A DNA stretch of 64,000 nt, from contig BDDD01000086.1 of the NCBI GenBank assembly GCA_001972305.1, forward strand, positions 174,663-238,662, written 5' to 3'. The DNA is from Cephalotus follicularis. Lineage: Eukaryota > Streptophyta > Magnoliopsida > Oxalidales > Cephalotaceae. The notes beneath the pieces are model-generated. The model searched no databases, was not told where the DNA came from, and saw only the letters and a list, made by a program, of their open reading frames with translations. This document shows positions 10,474 through 20,399 of the stretch, piece after piece. A program made the translations under genes and the position numbers. Each line of letters begins with the position of its first letter. Position 1 is the first letter of the stretch.

Positions 10474-12110
10474 TGACGATCATAGCTCTCTTCTTCTTGA
10501 ATTATTCCTTGCTCTTTTTTAATCTTGGACAATCACTTTTGTAATGTTCGGTCTTATTGCACTCATAGCAAAGTACTTTCTTCAAGTTTCTTTGGTTCTT
10601 CTTCTTTGGTCTTGGGAGTTTTCTTGAACGGCTTCTTTCCATATTGTTTACTTTTGAAAAGAAACCTCTTGATTTTTCTTGTAATTATAGCAAGCTCATC
10701 TTAGTCCTCATCATCACTTTCTTTTCTTGCCTTCAATGCAATAGTTTTTTCTCTTTTCCTCCTTCATCACTTCTTCAATTTCTTGACTTTTCAAGTTGAG
10801 TTCAAAGGACCCAAGAAGTTCTTTCATAGAAAGAGTGGATAGGTTTTTAGCTTTTTCAATTGCGGTGTCCTTGGGCCTCCAAGCTATAGGTAGAGACCTA
10901 AGAATCCTCTATACCATTTCATTGTTAGTGTAAGATTTACCAAGAGATTTTAAAGCATTTGTAATATTTGTAATCTAGTAAACATGCTAGTACTGGTTTC
11001 ATCATCAAGCAAATTTTTTTTTTGGAACTGCTTTGGTATTAAAGAATAAGAGAACTATGATAATTACAAAAGATGTAGCAACCTGTTTACAAAAAGACAG
11101 ACATACACACATCTCCTCATATCCTCTGACCCCCTATTTTGGAGTATTAGTCGATCAACTTTATACTTAATCGACTAATTTGCTACAATAATTAATCGAC
11201 ACATCCTTCAAGGCTCAAACGACTAGTAAACATCTCACAACAGCTGAAGACACTTTTTGGCTATATATTGAAGAGTTTTGAAGCCCAAAAACAAGAAGTT
11301 ACAACATGTAGAAGTAAGAATAAAATCAAGTGCTCAATTTCTGTGTAAAAGCTCTTCTCCATTGTAAAAGCTCTCTTGTACCTTTCACTTGCTCATTTGT
11401 TTTGAGAGTTTTTGTGTAGATCATTCAAGATATATCCAACATACTAAAGATTACAAAAACACTTTGCCTTGTATTTAAATCAAGATCAAAATTTTAAAGG
11501 GTTAGTCATACCCTAGAGAGAGAAAAGAGAGTTTGAGTGAAAAACTCTCTTAGAGTGATTGCAGACAATCATTCCGAAGTTGTAGGGTGTAAACTTGCCT
11601 ATGATAATTACAAAAGGTGTAGCAGCCTGTTTACAAAAGGTGTAGCAGCCTGCTTTGGTATCATCAAGCATTATAAACAATTCATATTCATGAAGTAGCA
11701 TATTTATCTTGGATTCCTTTACATGGTTGGTTCCTTCATAATTAACCTTCAATCTATCCTACATCTCCTTAGCCGAATCACAAGATGAGACTCTATTATA
11801 CTCATTAAGAGATAAGGCACAAAAGATCATGTGAATGACCTTGGCGTTCATTTGAAGTTTCTTTCTATCTAAGTCACCATATTCTTCTCTAGGCTTGGAG
11901 ACACATTCTCCATTAACAACTTTATTAACTAATCGGGGATCATAGGTTATGATTTTTCACACCTCATAATCATTTGTTTGAATGAAATACATGATCCTGT
12001 TCTTTCAATAAGTGTAGTTATTTTCATAAAAAAAAGGGGGGGTCTATTGGTTGTTTGACCTTCGCAAAAATCACCGAATCTAGAAGAGGTTTCCATGGAT
12101 CTTTTATTTC
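10474..12110 (-). pseudogene. Copia-1 gag N-terminal part with zinc knuckle (decayed)
   Basis: The minus strand shows a CCHC zinc knuckle (C-Y-E-C-x4-H-x4-C) at about 10518-10576, preceded by lysine-rich sequence, and further right a UBN2-type gag segment with VNYEGTNHVKESKINMLLHE at about 11680-11750. Gag forms the virus-like particle and binds the RNA. The region is interrupted by a 648-bp retroposon at 11012-11659 and has several stops. It follows the LTR and a degraded primer-binding site at 12130-12148. Confidence 0.8.
11012..11659 (-). mobile_element. Poly(A)-tailed L1-type chimeric retroposon containing an inverted LTR fragment
   Basis: The insert is flanked by an 11-bp direct repeat, atcatcaagca, at 11001-11011 and 11660-11670. 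On the minus strand it ends in a run of ten A residues next to the duplication, preceded by a T-rich tail resembling the 3' end of plant L1 LINEs (TTGTAATTATCATAG...). Repeated modules (tatgataattacaaaa, gtagcagcctgtttacaaaa, ctgctttggtat) appear on both sides of a central 454-bp piece (11145-11598) that is the reverse complement of the Copia-1 LTR. The TSD and A-tail point to target-primed reverse transcription; template switching is the likely source of the chimera (inference). Confidence 0.7.
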
Positions 12111-12148
12111 TTTAAGAATACTAAATAATACCTGCTCTGGTTTATGAA

Positions 12149-13321
12149 TTGGGTTTTAACGATTTTTGTGACTTTTTGAGAATTGATTTAATATGAAAAA
12201 CTTTGATTCAAGATAAATAGTGCAAACAATTTATATATGACAAAGTATTTGCAAGTAAATAAAAAGTGTAGGAATAGAAGAGTGCAAACAAGTTTACAGT
12301 GGTTCGACGAACTCTTTGCCTACGTCCACTTCCTCAAGTACTCTTGAGTTCCACTAGTATCCATTCGAGTACAAGATTTGATTTGGTTTACGAGAGCAAG
12401 TTTACACCTTACAACTTCGGAATGATTGACCTCAATCACTCTAAGAGAGTTTTTCACTCAAACTCTCTTTTCTCTCTCTAGGGTATGACTAACCCTTTAC
12501 AATTTTGATCTTGATTTAAATACAAGGCAAAGTGTTTTTGTAATCTATAGTATGTTGGATATATCTTGAATGATCTACACAAAAACTCTCAAAACAAATG
12601 AGCAAGTGAAAGGTACAAGAGAGCTTTTACAATGGAGAAGAGCTTTTACACAGAAATTGAGCACTTGATTTAATTCTAACTTCTACAAGTTGTAACTTCT
12701 TGTTTTAGGGCTTCAAAACTCTTCAATATATAGCCAAAAAGTGTCTTCAGCTGTTGTGAGATGTTTACTAGTCGTTTGAGCCTTGAAGGATGTGTCGATT
12801 AATTATTGTAGCAAATTAGTTGACTAAGTATAAAGTTGATCGACTAATATTTAAAAAATCTAATCGTTGGAGTCGAAATTAGTTGACTAATTAGAAAGTT
12901 GGTCGACTAATTTTACAGAGCATGCTAGGCTTCAAAAATTAGAACTTATTGTCGGTCGACTAGTTTGGCCAATTAGTAGACAAATATTGGACTTGATCGA
13001 CTAATTAATTTACTTAGTCGGCCAGTAAACTAAGCTTGCAAAACCCTTTCTAGAAAGATGAACTTAGTTGACCATGTAACATAGTTAGTCGACTACATTT
13101 AAATAGTTTGCAGATTTTTTCAGATTTGAAGAAATTTGGTCGACCGGGTATAGTACTTTGTCAACTAATTTTACCAAAACCCATATGTTAACATCGAAAG
13201 TTATGCAAAATTCAAATCTAATTTATTTAATCAATAACTCAACAATCTTTTTAATCCTAGAAATATTTCTAACATGTTTCAATATTTGTGAACATCAAAA
13301 TCATTTAAATAAAACCCAACA
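12149..13321 (-). repeat. Copia-1 5' LTR
   Basis: On the minus strand the LTR begins TGTTGGGTTTTATTT at 13321 and ends near TAAAACCCAA at 12149, giving the matching inverted ends expected of a copia LTR. Just inside lies a degraded initiator-Met primer-binding site (minus strand ACCAGAGCAGGT). About 1.17 kb long. It holds an array of TAGTCGACTA-like palindromes at 12780-13170. A 454-bp piece of this LTR (12396-12849) recurs inverted at 11145-11598. Confidence 0.8.
12775..13175. repeat. Palindrome array TAGTCGACTA in Copia-1 LTR
   Basis: About ten imperfect copies of TTAGTCGACTAATT (variants ttggtcgactaatt, atcgactaat, tcggtcgactag) are spread at irregular 20-60 bp spacing. Each copy is close to self-complementary. 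Confidence 0.8.
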
Positions 13322-14305
13322 AATAGGACATCCCCACATGTCCTACCTCTATTTCAACTCTCTAGCGCATAATGTCTCTTCCTAGTCCTACTCTCCTCTC
13401 TTGTCCTGCAACTCTCTCGCCCATAATATCTCCTCCTACTCTCCACTTTCGTCTTGCAACTCTCTTGCGTATAATGTCTCATCCTACACTTCTCTCTCCT
13501 CCTACAGCTCTCTCTCGCATAATGTCTCCTCCCTTCTTCTTTCATCATCCACTCCAGACTCGCGTGTAAGTTTTCTCTTTTTATTTTTAATTTCTCAAGT
13601 TTTTTTTTCATCATTTAAACATTTTTTGACATTTAAATTTGTTTTTCTAGACGCACTTTGGCCAAACCACAGGGTGGTCATTGGTGGAGCCAAGAAAGAA
13701 AGCACCAGAAGATTTTTAGAAGTTAGCAAAGTGCATTGTTATGGATCTTATGGATGCAATTTCTAAGATGGTGAATCCCCTCGCTGTTGGTCTTGAGCTT
13801 GTGCATTTTTTCAATCCGGTGCGATCTATATTCTTTTTCACAATCTCTGTGTTGTTTGCCATTGTACCTCCTTTCATCAAGTTTATCCTTAAAAGGTTTA
13901 AGTGATAAAGTTAGAGAAGAATGATTTAGGGTGTTAGAAAGAATTATTTGGAAAACTTTTGTGTAGTTTTTTAACTAGAGTGGAAGAACTTGTTATTTTG
14001 TAATGAGTATTATTTCCTCCAATCCACTGATGTGGTAAGCTCTCATAGTGACATCTAAGATGGTGGAGCTACTTAGTTATGCCCACTCGGTTGGTCTTGA
14101 GTTTGTGCATTTTTTCAATCCCGTGCAACCTAAATTTGTTTTCACAATCTCTGTGTTGTTTGCCATTTTACCTACGTTCATCAAGTTTATCCTTAAAAGG
14201 TTTAAGTGATAAAGTTACAGAAAAATGATTTAGGGTGTTAAAAAGAATTATTTGGAAAGCTTTTATGTAGTTTTGTAACTGCAATGGAAAAACTTGTTAT
14301 TTTGT
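13322..14305 (+). pseudogene. Tandem orphan gene, copy 1 (disrupted)
   Basis: Not recognised. Exon 1 is open from ATG 13372 to 13565 in 'MSxPTLL..SRI' repeats rich in Ser, Pro, Leu and Arg; donor CGCGT|GTAAG, then an intron of 85 bp ending TTTTTCTAG. Exon 2 starts at 13651 and in the other copies reads PTLAKPEGGDEVEPK-like, an ISKMV helix, then a hydrophobic segment FFFTISVLFAIVPPF and a basic tail KRFK before TGA at 13903. This copy has a 1-nt deletion near 13678 and a Trp-to-TAG change in the DFWK block. A partial duplicate of exon 2 lies at 14047-14212. The promoter end is cut off by the Copia-1 LTR. Confidence 0.6.
14047..14212 (+). pseudogene. Partial duplicate of orphan exon 2
   Basis: Resumes at the SKMVELLSYA position right after half of a foldback element (14006-14060) and reads through LEFVHFFNPVQPKF, the hydrophobic segment and the KRFK stop. 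The repeat of the exon's second half next to half an element suggests unequal exchange between copies. Confidence 0.65.
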
Positions 14306-14524
14306 AATTATTTCCATATACATTAGTGTGGAGGAGGTTCCTCCAGCCTACTGATGTGGCAAGCTTTCTTAGTGACATCTAATAAAAAAGCATGTACAGT
14401 GCACATGACATATTTTAGAGAAATAATATACATGCTTTTTTTTATTATATGTTACTAGAAGAGCTTGCCACATCAGTGGGTTGAAGGAACCTCTACTACA
14501 CTGGTGTGAAGGGAAATAATACTT
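14306..14524. mobile_element. Foldback (MITE-like) element at the 3' end of orphan copy 1
   Basis: Two arms of about 85 nt are reverse complements of each other: the left contains gtgtggaggaggttcctcc and ctgatgtggcaagc, the right gcttgccacatcag and the complementary gaggttcctcc block. They are joined by a short loop around cagtgcacatgac. The ends read TTATTTCC / GGAAATAA. Related copies lie at 18740-18957 and 20229-20390. Confidence 0.75.
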
Positions 14525-14990
14525 TTCCATCATTTACAAAAAAATGGGTATTAAAACAAATGTAGATATACATATATGTACGTATTGGAGGCCTGATAAC
14601 CACGACATTATTGAGACATCAACAAGATTGCATTCATTCATTAACATGCAAAAAGTTAAAAAAATAAAAAATAAAACAACATCCATTGCTCGCAATAGAT
14701 AAACTCTAATTAAAGAATGTTGCACTTTAGTATTTAACAAAAAACAAAAATAATGCCTAAATCATAGTGGCAAAAAATAAAAATAAAAATCTCAAAACAT
14801 ATGAAGTTTTTTCATTTTTATTGAAATATGTTAATTACATATGACATCATTTGAGTTCGTATATATAACAGATACATTAACAAAAAGATAAGATTGAGAA
14901 GCACGAGAAAGTTAAAAGGAATTTTCTGTACTACCCAAAAAAATCAAACCAAAAGTAACAACATATTTCCCTCTTTCCTTTATAAATAGG
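14525..14990 (+). promoter_or_regulatory. Upstream region and TATA box of orphan copy 2
   Basis: AT-rich sequence closely related to 18958-19430, ending in the TATA box tataaatagg at 14981-14990, about 100 bp before the start codon at 15089. The conservation between two copies supports a duplicated promoter. Confidence 0.6.
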
Positions 14991-16159
14991 ACATCCCTAT
15001 AGGCCCTACCTCCATTTCAGCTCTATGACGCATAATGTCCCCTCCTAGTCCTACTCTCCTCTCTCGTCCTACTGCTCTCTCGTGCATAATGTCTCATCCT
15101 ACACTTCTCTCTCCTCCTATAGTTCTCTCTCGCATAATGTGTCACGCCCCGAACTGTGAGCAAACCCCCAACGCGTGATATACCATCCGTTCAATCCATT
15201 CAATCATATATAAAACATACTCCAAAAGTACTATAAATTTAAAACTTTAATCAATAAAATCATGTCAACGGAATATTCAATTGAATATATTCCAACTCTT
15301 ATAATTTTACAAAAATCGGGCATGTAGTATCCGTTTATCGGACTATGCCCGATATAAAAGAAAACACAATTTATATATTTGGGCTCAGCCCTCAGCAAAC
15401 CACACTCTCGTAGGAGGAAATCCACAATTTTATCTATATTTATTACATCAACACACATATATCTTAAACACTTCCACAAGTTGGCAGGTCGATAGCTGAA
15501 ATAAAACATATCACTATATTGTCTTTGGAATGTCTCTTATACATATCAAGGCATATAAATCTGTACCGATCATTTATAAACACAAGGCCCCTTTTATACA
15601 ATTCATATAAGCATAATCCATATACATGACCATAAGTAAGACCATATACAAGATAGATAACAAAACCTAATTTACTATCCAAAATCTACCTTAGATATCC
15701 CATCCATCTTGGTCTGTCTTATTGCAATCCGTCACATGTGCATGACCCATTCCATTATAATGAAAAGGGTCAGTGACATATAGTCGGATTGGTATATTAT
15801 ATGCTATGTATGCAACACATATAACGATATGCCATGCATGTAACAGATATATAATAACGTGCCATGCGATGAAACAGATATAACAATATGTATGGCATGT
15901 CATATGTATAAATGACAGTTGCAGACAGTTTCAGTATATCAACCGTCCCTAAGCGACGATATACTTGGCTAGTCCTAATCTCATCAAAGGCCATAGGCCT
16001 GCAGACACTCCATAAACAAACCATAACCATCCATAGGGTCACACAATCCATAGGGTCTAAGTACTATTATGCCCCTCCGGCTCGAGATAGTATAACCACC
16101 GCCTACACACCCCCCTTTGGGTTGTAGTCACGTGGTGTTGAGATAACACTGATCACACC

Positions 16160-16355
16160 GTCCATACCATAAGACTTGTCCACGTTGGTCCCAGCCTATA
16201 ACATGAGGCTTGTCCACAACGGTCCCAGTCTGTACCATAAGGCTTGTCCACATCGATCCCAGCCTATATCATGAGGCTTGTCCACGACAGTCCTAGCCAT
16301 ACCATAATCCCATCGGTCTGCCCACACGGTCCCAGCCGATATCATAACCATAAGG
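16160..16355. repeat. Tandem repeat in solo LTR D
   Basis: Five to six degenerate copies of a roughly 33-bp unit, accataaggcttgtccac followed by a ggtcccagcct segment. Confidence 0.75.
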
Positions 16356-16939
16356 CTTGTCCACAATGGGGGGTCCATGATACCCCTCCCCCATATGATG
16401 TGATCTAACACCCATAACCTTCATAACAAAAATCAAGATTATGAATGGGTTATCTCGTAGGTCTCAAACAATAGCAACCATAACCAATCAATAACATACC
16501 CATAACCCATAACCATAAAATCATTTAAATGATAGGGACCTCTCATAAAGGATCACATAGGATTCACATCCGTCAAAACCATTTTTAAAACCATTTCCAT
16601 AGCCATAAATCATTTCCCATAACCATAAACCATTTTCCATTTTGTTGGTCCCTATAGGAGTTGAAAAACAATGGAGAGGAAGTTCGACTAGGATATCCGC
16701 GTCCAGATGTTCCAATCGAGCAATCCTAACCATTCATTGAAAACCATTTCGAAATCCATTTGAATGTTGAAAACCCTTTCATTAAACTTCTCTTTAAAGA
16801 TCCATTTGAAAATTGATTTGGAGATTAAAAGTATTAAAAGAGGATTTTCATAGGTTATAAGGCCTTAGGGAGGCTTCCTATGGAATCTATTTGGGGAGAA
16901 TACCGTTTGAAATCGAAAACCATGTAAAACAATGAAATT

Positions 16940-17115
16940 CGGCTAAGGCAAGGCATTAGGCGTCGATGCTTAGCACTAGGTGTTGACGCTTAGCGCCTAA
17001 GCGTCGGCTGTCTATGCTAGGTCTCGGCTGTTAATGTTAAGCGTCGCTGGTTTAGAAGTTAATAACACAAAGCGTTGACAAGTCAGTTTTTAAAGGCATA
17101 AAAGTGTCGACGGTT
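16940..17115. repeat. GCGTCGAYGCTTA palindromic motifs in solo LTR D
   Basis: Copies include ggcgtcgatgcttagc, gtgttgacgcttagcgc, taagcgtcggctg, aagcgttgacaag and agtgtcgacggtt. This is the same kind of motif as at 39830-40130. Confidence 0.7.
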
Positions 17116-18739
17116 TTAAAAGAAATTACAGTTGTCAACAGTTCAAAAACCATATTAAATACATTTCAAAATCCATTAAAATATGTTTATAAACCCTACC
17201 TAGTACCCGAGAGCCATCCCTCTAACATATATTCAATCATGCATAACCGTAACAATCCATTTGGCACACAATCATCAATTAATAGTCATATCAATCCATT
17301 CAAACTGCATGAATGCAAGCAAAATAGTATAACCTACCTGTTAAGGTGACAATTGATCTTGGAAACCTCATATCCTTGGTCAATCTCTTCACACTGCTTA
17401 TACAATACATTTTCGTTACACTCTACACACAGGAATCAAACACGGTCGCCACCGGAGCTCCGACCAGATTCCGGCCAACACACCGGGGCTCCGGCTGCGC
17501 CACCAACAAGATCCAAATTGGCCGATCTACACAATGCTGCCGGAGACTTGCCCTGACTTGCCACGAATCGCACGGATATAGCCGGCAGTGAGTCTAACTC
17601 ACTGAGTCGACTCGCCAGATTTCAACAACTCCTGCCATTTCACAAACAAGCATCCACAAGGCCCGCTCGACATGTCTCTGCTTAAGACTTGCTGGGAATC
17701 AGCGCTGGTATGCCTCGCCGGAGCTCTGGCCAAGTCACTCGAGCTCCGGTCACAACATATCCAGCCTAAAAAACCTTCGATCAACCCATTGGTGACCGAG
17801 ACTCGCCGTGACTCGGTGCTAAATGTCGTGTCACAGGCGGCAGGGAGTTAGAGCGACTGCATTGACTTAGTCGACTAATTCCCATCAATTTCGGTTGAAA
17901 ATTGCCTCAACTGTCATCACAATGGGCAGAGCTGACCTTCTAGACGAAGACCGGCTCCAACCACGATGATAACGGTGGTGGACGGCGAGCAGCAGTGGCG
18001 GCAGCGCTCGGGGAGAAGAAAGAAGAAAAAGAAATAGAAGAAGAGAGAAGGTGTTACCGTCGGTAGTGGAGGCTTCACGTCGCCCGCTTCTCTCTCCAGT
18101 CACCGGCGCCTAGCACGGTGCTCTTTCCCTCTCGCGTCTCTCTCTCGCCATTCCCGGGCGCAAAGAATGCTCCTGGCACGATAAAATGCGCCTGACGCTT
18201 TCTAGCGCCTTCCAGGAGTTTTTTTTTATAATTCGGGGCCTTACATAATGTCTCCTCCCCTTGTCTCTTATCATACACTCCACACTCGCATGTAAGTTTC
18301 CTCTTTTTATTTTTAATTTCTTAAGTTTTTTTTAATCTTTTAAACATTTTTTTTAACATTTAAACTTGTTTTTCTAGACGCACTTTGGCCAAACCAGAGG
18401 GTGGTGATGAGGTGGAGCCAAAACTAAAAGCAGCGGAAGATTTTTGGAAGTAAGCAAAGTGCATGGATCTTATGGATGCAATTCCTAAGATGGTGGAGCT
18501 ACTTAGTTATTCCCTTGATATTGGGCTTGAATTTGTGTGTTTTTTCAATCTTGTGCAGCGTAAATTCTTTTTCACAATCTCTGTATTGTTTGCCATTGTA
18601 CCTCATTTCATCAAGTTTATCTTTAAAAGGTTTAAGTGATAAAGTTAGAGAAGAATGATTTAGGGTGTTAGAAAGAATTATTTGGAAAGCTTTTATGCAG
18701 TTTTGTAACTCGAGTGGACAAACTTGTTATTTTGTAATG

Positions 18740-18957
18740 AGTATTATTTCTCTTCACACCAGTGTGGATGAGATTGCTTCAATCTACTAATGTGGCAAGC
18801 TCTCCTAGTGACATAATAAATAAAGCATGTGCAATGCACATGACATATTTTAGAGAAATAATACACAAGTTTTTTCATTAGATGTCACTAGGAAAGCTTG
18901 CCAAATCAGTGGGTTGGAGGAACCTCCTCCACACTAGTGTGGAGGGAAATAATACTC
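18740..18957. mobile_element. Foldback (MITE-like) element at the 3' end of orphan copy 2
   Basis: The terminal inverted repeat AGTATTATTTC at 18740 matches GAAATAATACT at 18957. The arms carry the same gatgtggcaagc / gcttgccaaatc blocks as at 14306-14524. Confidence 0.8.
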
Positions 18958-19430
18958 TTTCATTGTTTACAAAAAAATGGGTATTAAAAAAATGCATATA
19001 TACATATATGTATGTACCGGAGACTTGATAATCAATGTATTATTGAGACATCAACAAGATCACATTCATTGATTAATATGCAAAAAGTTATAAATAAAAA
19101 AAACAATCCATTGCTTGCAATAGATAAACTCTAATTAAAGAATCTTAAGTAGTTCTTGATTTAACAAAAAAACAAAAATAACGGCTAAATCATAATGGCA
19201 CAAAAAACTAAAACTAAAAATCTCAAAACACATGAAGTTTTTTCATTTTTTTAAAAAAATATAGTAATTATTATATTGTTAAAAAATTATTTGAGCTCAT
19301 ATATATAACAAAGACGTTAACAAAAAGATAAGCTTGAGAAGCACGAGAGAGCTAAAAGAAGTTTTTCGTACTACCCAAAAAAACCAAACCAAAAGTAACA
19401 ACATGTTACCATGTTTCCTTTATAAATAGG
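18958..19430 (+). promoter_or_regulatory. Upstream region and TATA box of orphan copy 3
   Basis: AT-rich DNA related to 14525-14990, ending in tataaatagg at 19421-19430. About 45 bp downstream begins the ATG-containing repeat region. Confidence 0.6.
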
Positions 19431-19474
19431 ACATCCCTACAGACCCTACCTCCATTTCAGCTCTCTGACGCATA

Positions 19475-19640
19475 ATGTCTCCTCCTAGTCTTACTCTCCT
19501 ATCTCGTCTTGCAGCTCTCTCACGCATAATGTTTCCTCCTAGTCTTACTCTCCTATCTCGTCTTGCAGCTCTCTCACGCATAATGTTTCCTCCTAGTCTT
19601 ACTCTCCTATCTCGTCTTGCAGCTCTCGCACGCATAATGT
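19475..19640 (+). repeat. 54-bp tandem repeat in exon 1 of orphan copy 3
   Basis: Three near-identical units beginning tcctcctagtcttactctcc and ending ctctcacgcataatg. Shorter degenerate forms of the unit occur in copies 1 and 2. All units contain an ATG in the context cgcataATGtctcc, so start codons are repeated. Confidence 0.85.
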
Positions 19641-20188
19641 CTCCTCCTACTCTCCACTTTCCTCTACAGCTCTCTCGCGCATAATGTCTCATCCTACGCT
19701 TCTCTCTCCTCCTACAGCTCTCTCTCGCATAATGTCTCCTCGTATCCTCTCTCATCATCCACTCCACACTCGCATGTAAGTTTTCTCTTTTTATTTTTAA
19801 TTTCTCAAGTTTTTTTTAATCTTTTAAACATTTTTTTTACATTTAAACTTGTTTTTCTAGACCCACTTTGGCCAAACAAGAGAGTTATGATGAGGTGGAG
19901 GCAAAAAAGAAAGCAGCAGAAGATTTTTGGAAGTCAGCAAAGTGCATTATTATGGATCTTATGGATGCAATTTCTAAGATGGTGGAGCTACTTAGTTATT
20001 CCCTCATTGTTGGTCTTGAGTTTGTATATTTTTTCAATCTCGTGCGACCTAAATTCTTTTTCAAAATCTTTGTGTTGTTGTCATTGTATCTCCTTTCATC
20101 AAGTTTATCCTTAAAAGGTTTAAGTGATAAAGTTAGAGAAAAATGGTTTAGGGTGTTACAAAGAATTATTTGGAAAGCTTTTGTGTAG
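19475..20188 (+). CDS. Tandem orphan gene, copy 3 (best preserved; unknown function)
   Basis: Not recognised. The leader/exon 1 has three 54-bp tandem repeats (19475-19640), each coding FPPSLTLLSRLAALSRI-type peptides. The frame that splices in correctly starts at ATG 19684 and ends at 19775 (CGCAT|GTAAG). The intron 19776-19860 ends TTTTTCTAG. Exon 2 (19861-20188) reads PTLAKQESYDEVEAKKKAAE, then DFWKSAKC, then a helix ISKMVELLSY and a hydrophobic stretch. A 1-nt deletion relative to copies 1 and 2 near 20075-20085 changes the C-terminus and extends it to a stop at 20186. Around 138 residues are predicted from ATG 19684. The alternative is a pseudogene like its neighbours. Confidence 0.5.
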
Positions 20189-20228
20189 TTTTGTAATTGA
20201 AGTGAACAATCTTGTTATTTTGTAATGA

Positions 20229-20395
20229 GTATTATTTCATTCAAATGCCAGTTTTGGATGGTGTTTTAACGTGACAAGCTTTCCTAGTGACATATAATAA
20301 AAAAAGCATGTGCAGTGCACATAACATATTTTAGAGAAATAATAAGCATTCTTTTTTTTATTAGATGACCAAAGGCTTGTCACATCGTCACTTTT
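20229..20395. mobile_element. Degenerate foldback element after orphan copy 3
   Basis: Retains gagtattattt, tgacaagctttcctagtgacat and aggcttgtcacatc blocks of the element at 18740, but the arms have diverged and the right end is lost. Confidence 0.55.
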
Positions 20396-20399
20396 TATA

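Larger units (their letters stand above)
1..13321 (-). mobile_element. Ty1/copia retrotransposon Copia-1 (SIRE-like), nested and left-truncated by window edge
   Basis: The minus strand reads, from right to left, 5' LTR (12149-13321), gag, protease, integrase and reverse transcriptase; the 3' part lies beyond position 1. The gene order PR-IN-RT defines copia. The reverse-transcriptase motif IYVDDIMFGS and a gag with an acidic coiled-coil tail after the zinc knuckle resemble the SIRE/Maximus group, which is an inference. The element is interrupted by solo LTR A (2921-10468) inside gag and by a short retroposon (11012-11659). Many stops and frameshifts make it non-functional. Its right LTR edge falls in the TATA region of the first orphan-gene copy, so it inserted there. 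Confidence 0.88.
15140..18245 (-). mobile_element. Solo LTR D inserted in exon 1 of orphan copy 2
   Basis: The plus strand starts TGTCACGCCCCGAACTG and ends CGGGGCCTTACA, with the perfect duplication taatg (15135-15139; 18246-18250). The reverse complement starts TGTAAGGCCCCGAATTAT and ends GTTCGGGGCGTGACA, the canonical orientation of this LTR type, so minus. The 3106 bp hold no gag or pol and no second terminal copy. It contains a run of 'aggcttgtccac..ggtcccagcc' repeats at 16165-16350 and GCGTCGACGCTT-like palindromes at 16940-17110. Confidence 0.83.
15089..18639 (+). pseudogene. Tandem orphan gene, copy 2 (split by solo LTR D, one nonsense codon)
   Basis: Exon 1 runs from ATG 15089 to 15139, resumes after solo LTR D at 18251, and ends at 18291 (CGCAT|GTAAG). 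The intron (18292-18377) ends TTTTTCTAG. Exon 2 (18378-18639) keeps one frame to the KRFK stop at 18637. The only exon 2 lesion is TAA at 18451-18453 in the position where copy 3 has TCA (Ser). Without D the reading frame of exon 1 is intact. The predicted product is small, with a Ser/Pro/Leu/Arg-rich N-terminus (possibly a transit peptide, inference) and a C-terminal hydrophobic segment. Confidence 0.6.

Noticed and set aside
13354..13614. An 86-codon minus-strand frame rich in Arg, Glu and Ser opposite orphan copy 1
   Set aside because: It is the complement of the CT-rich exon 1 repeat of the orphan gene. The same artefact occurs at 19420-19767.
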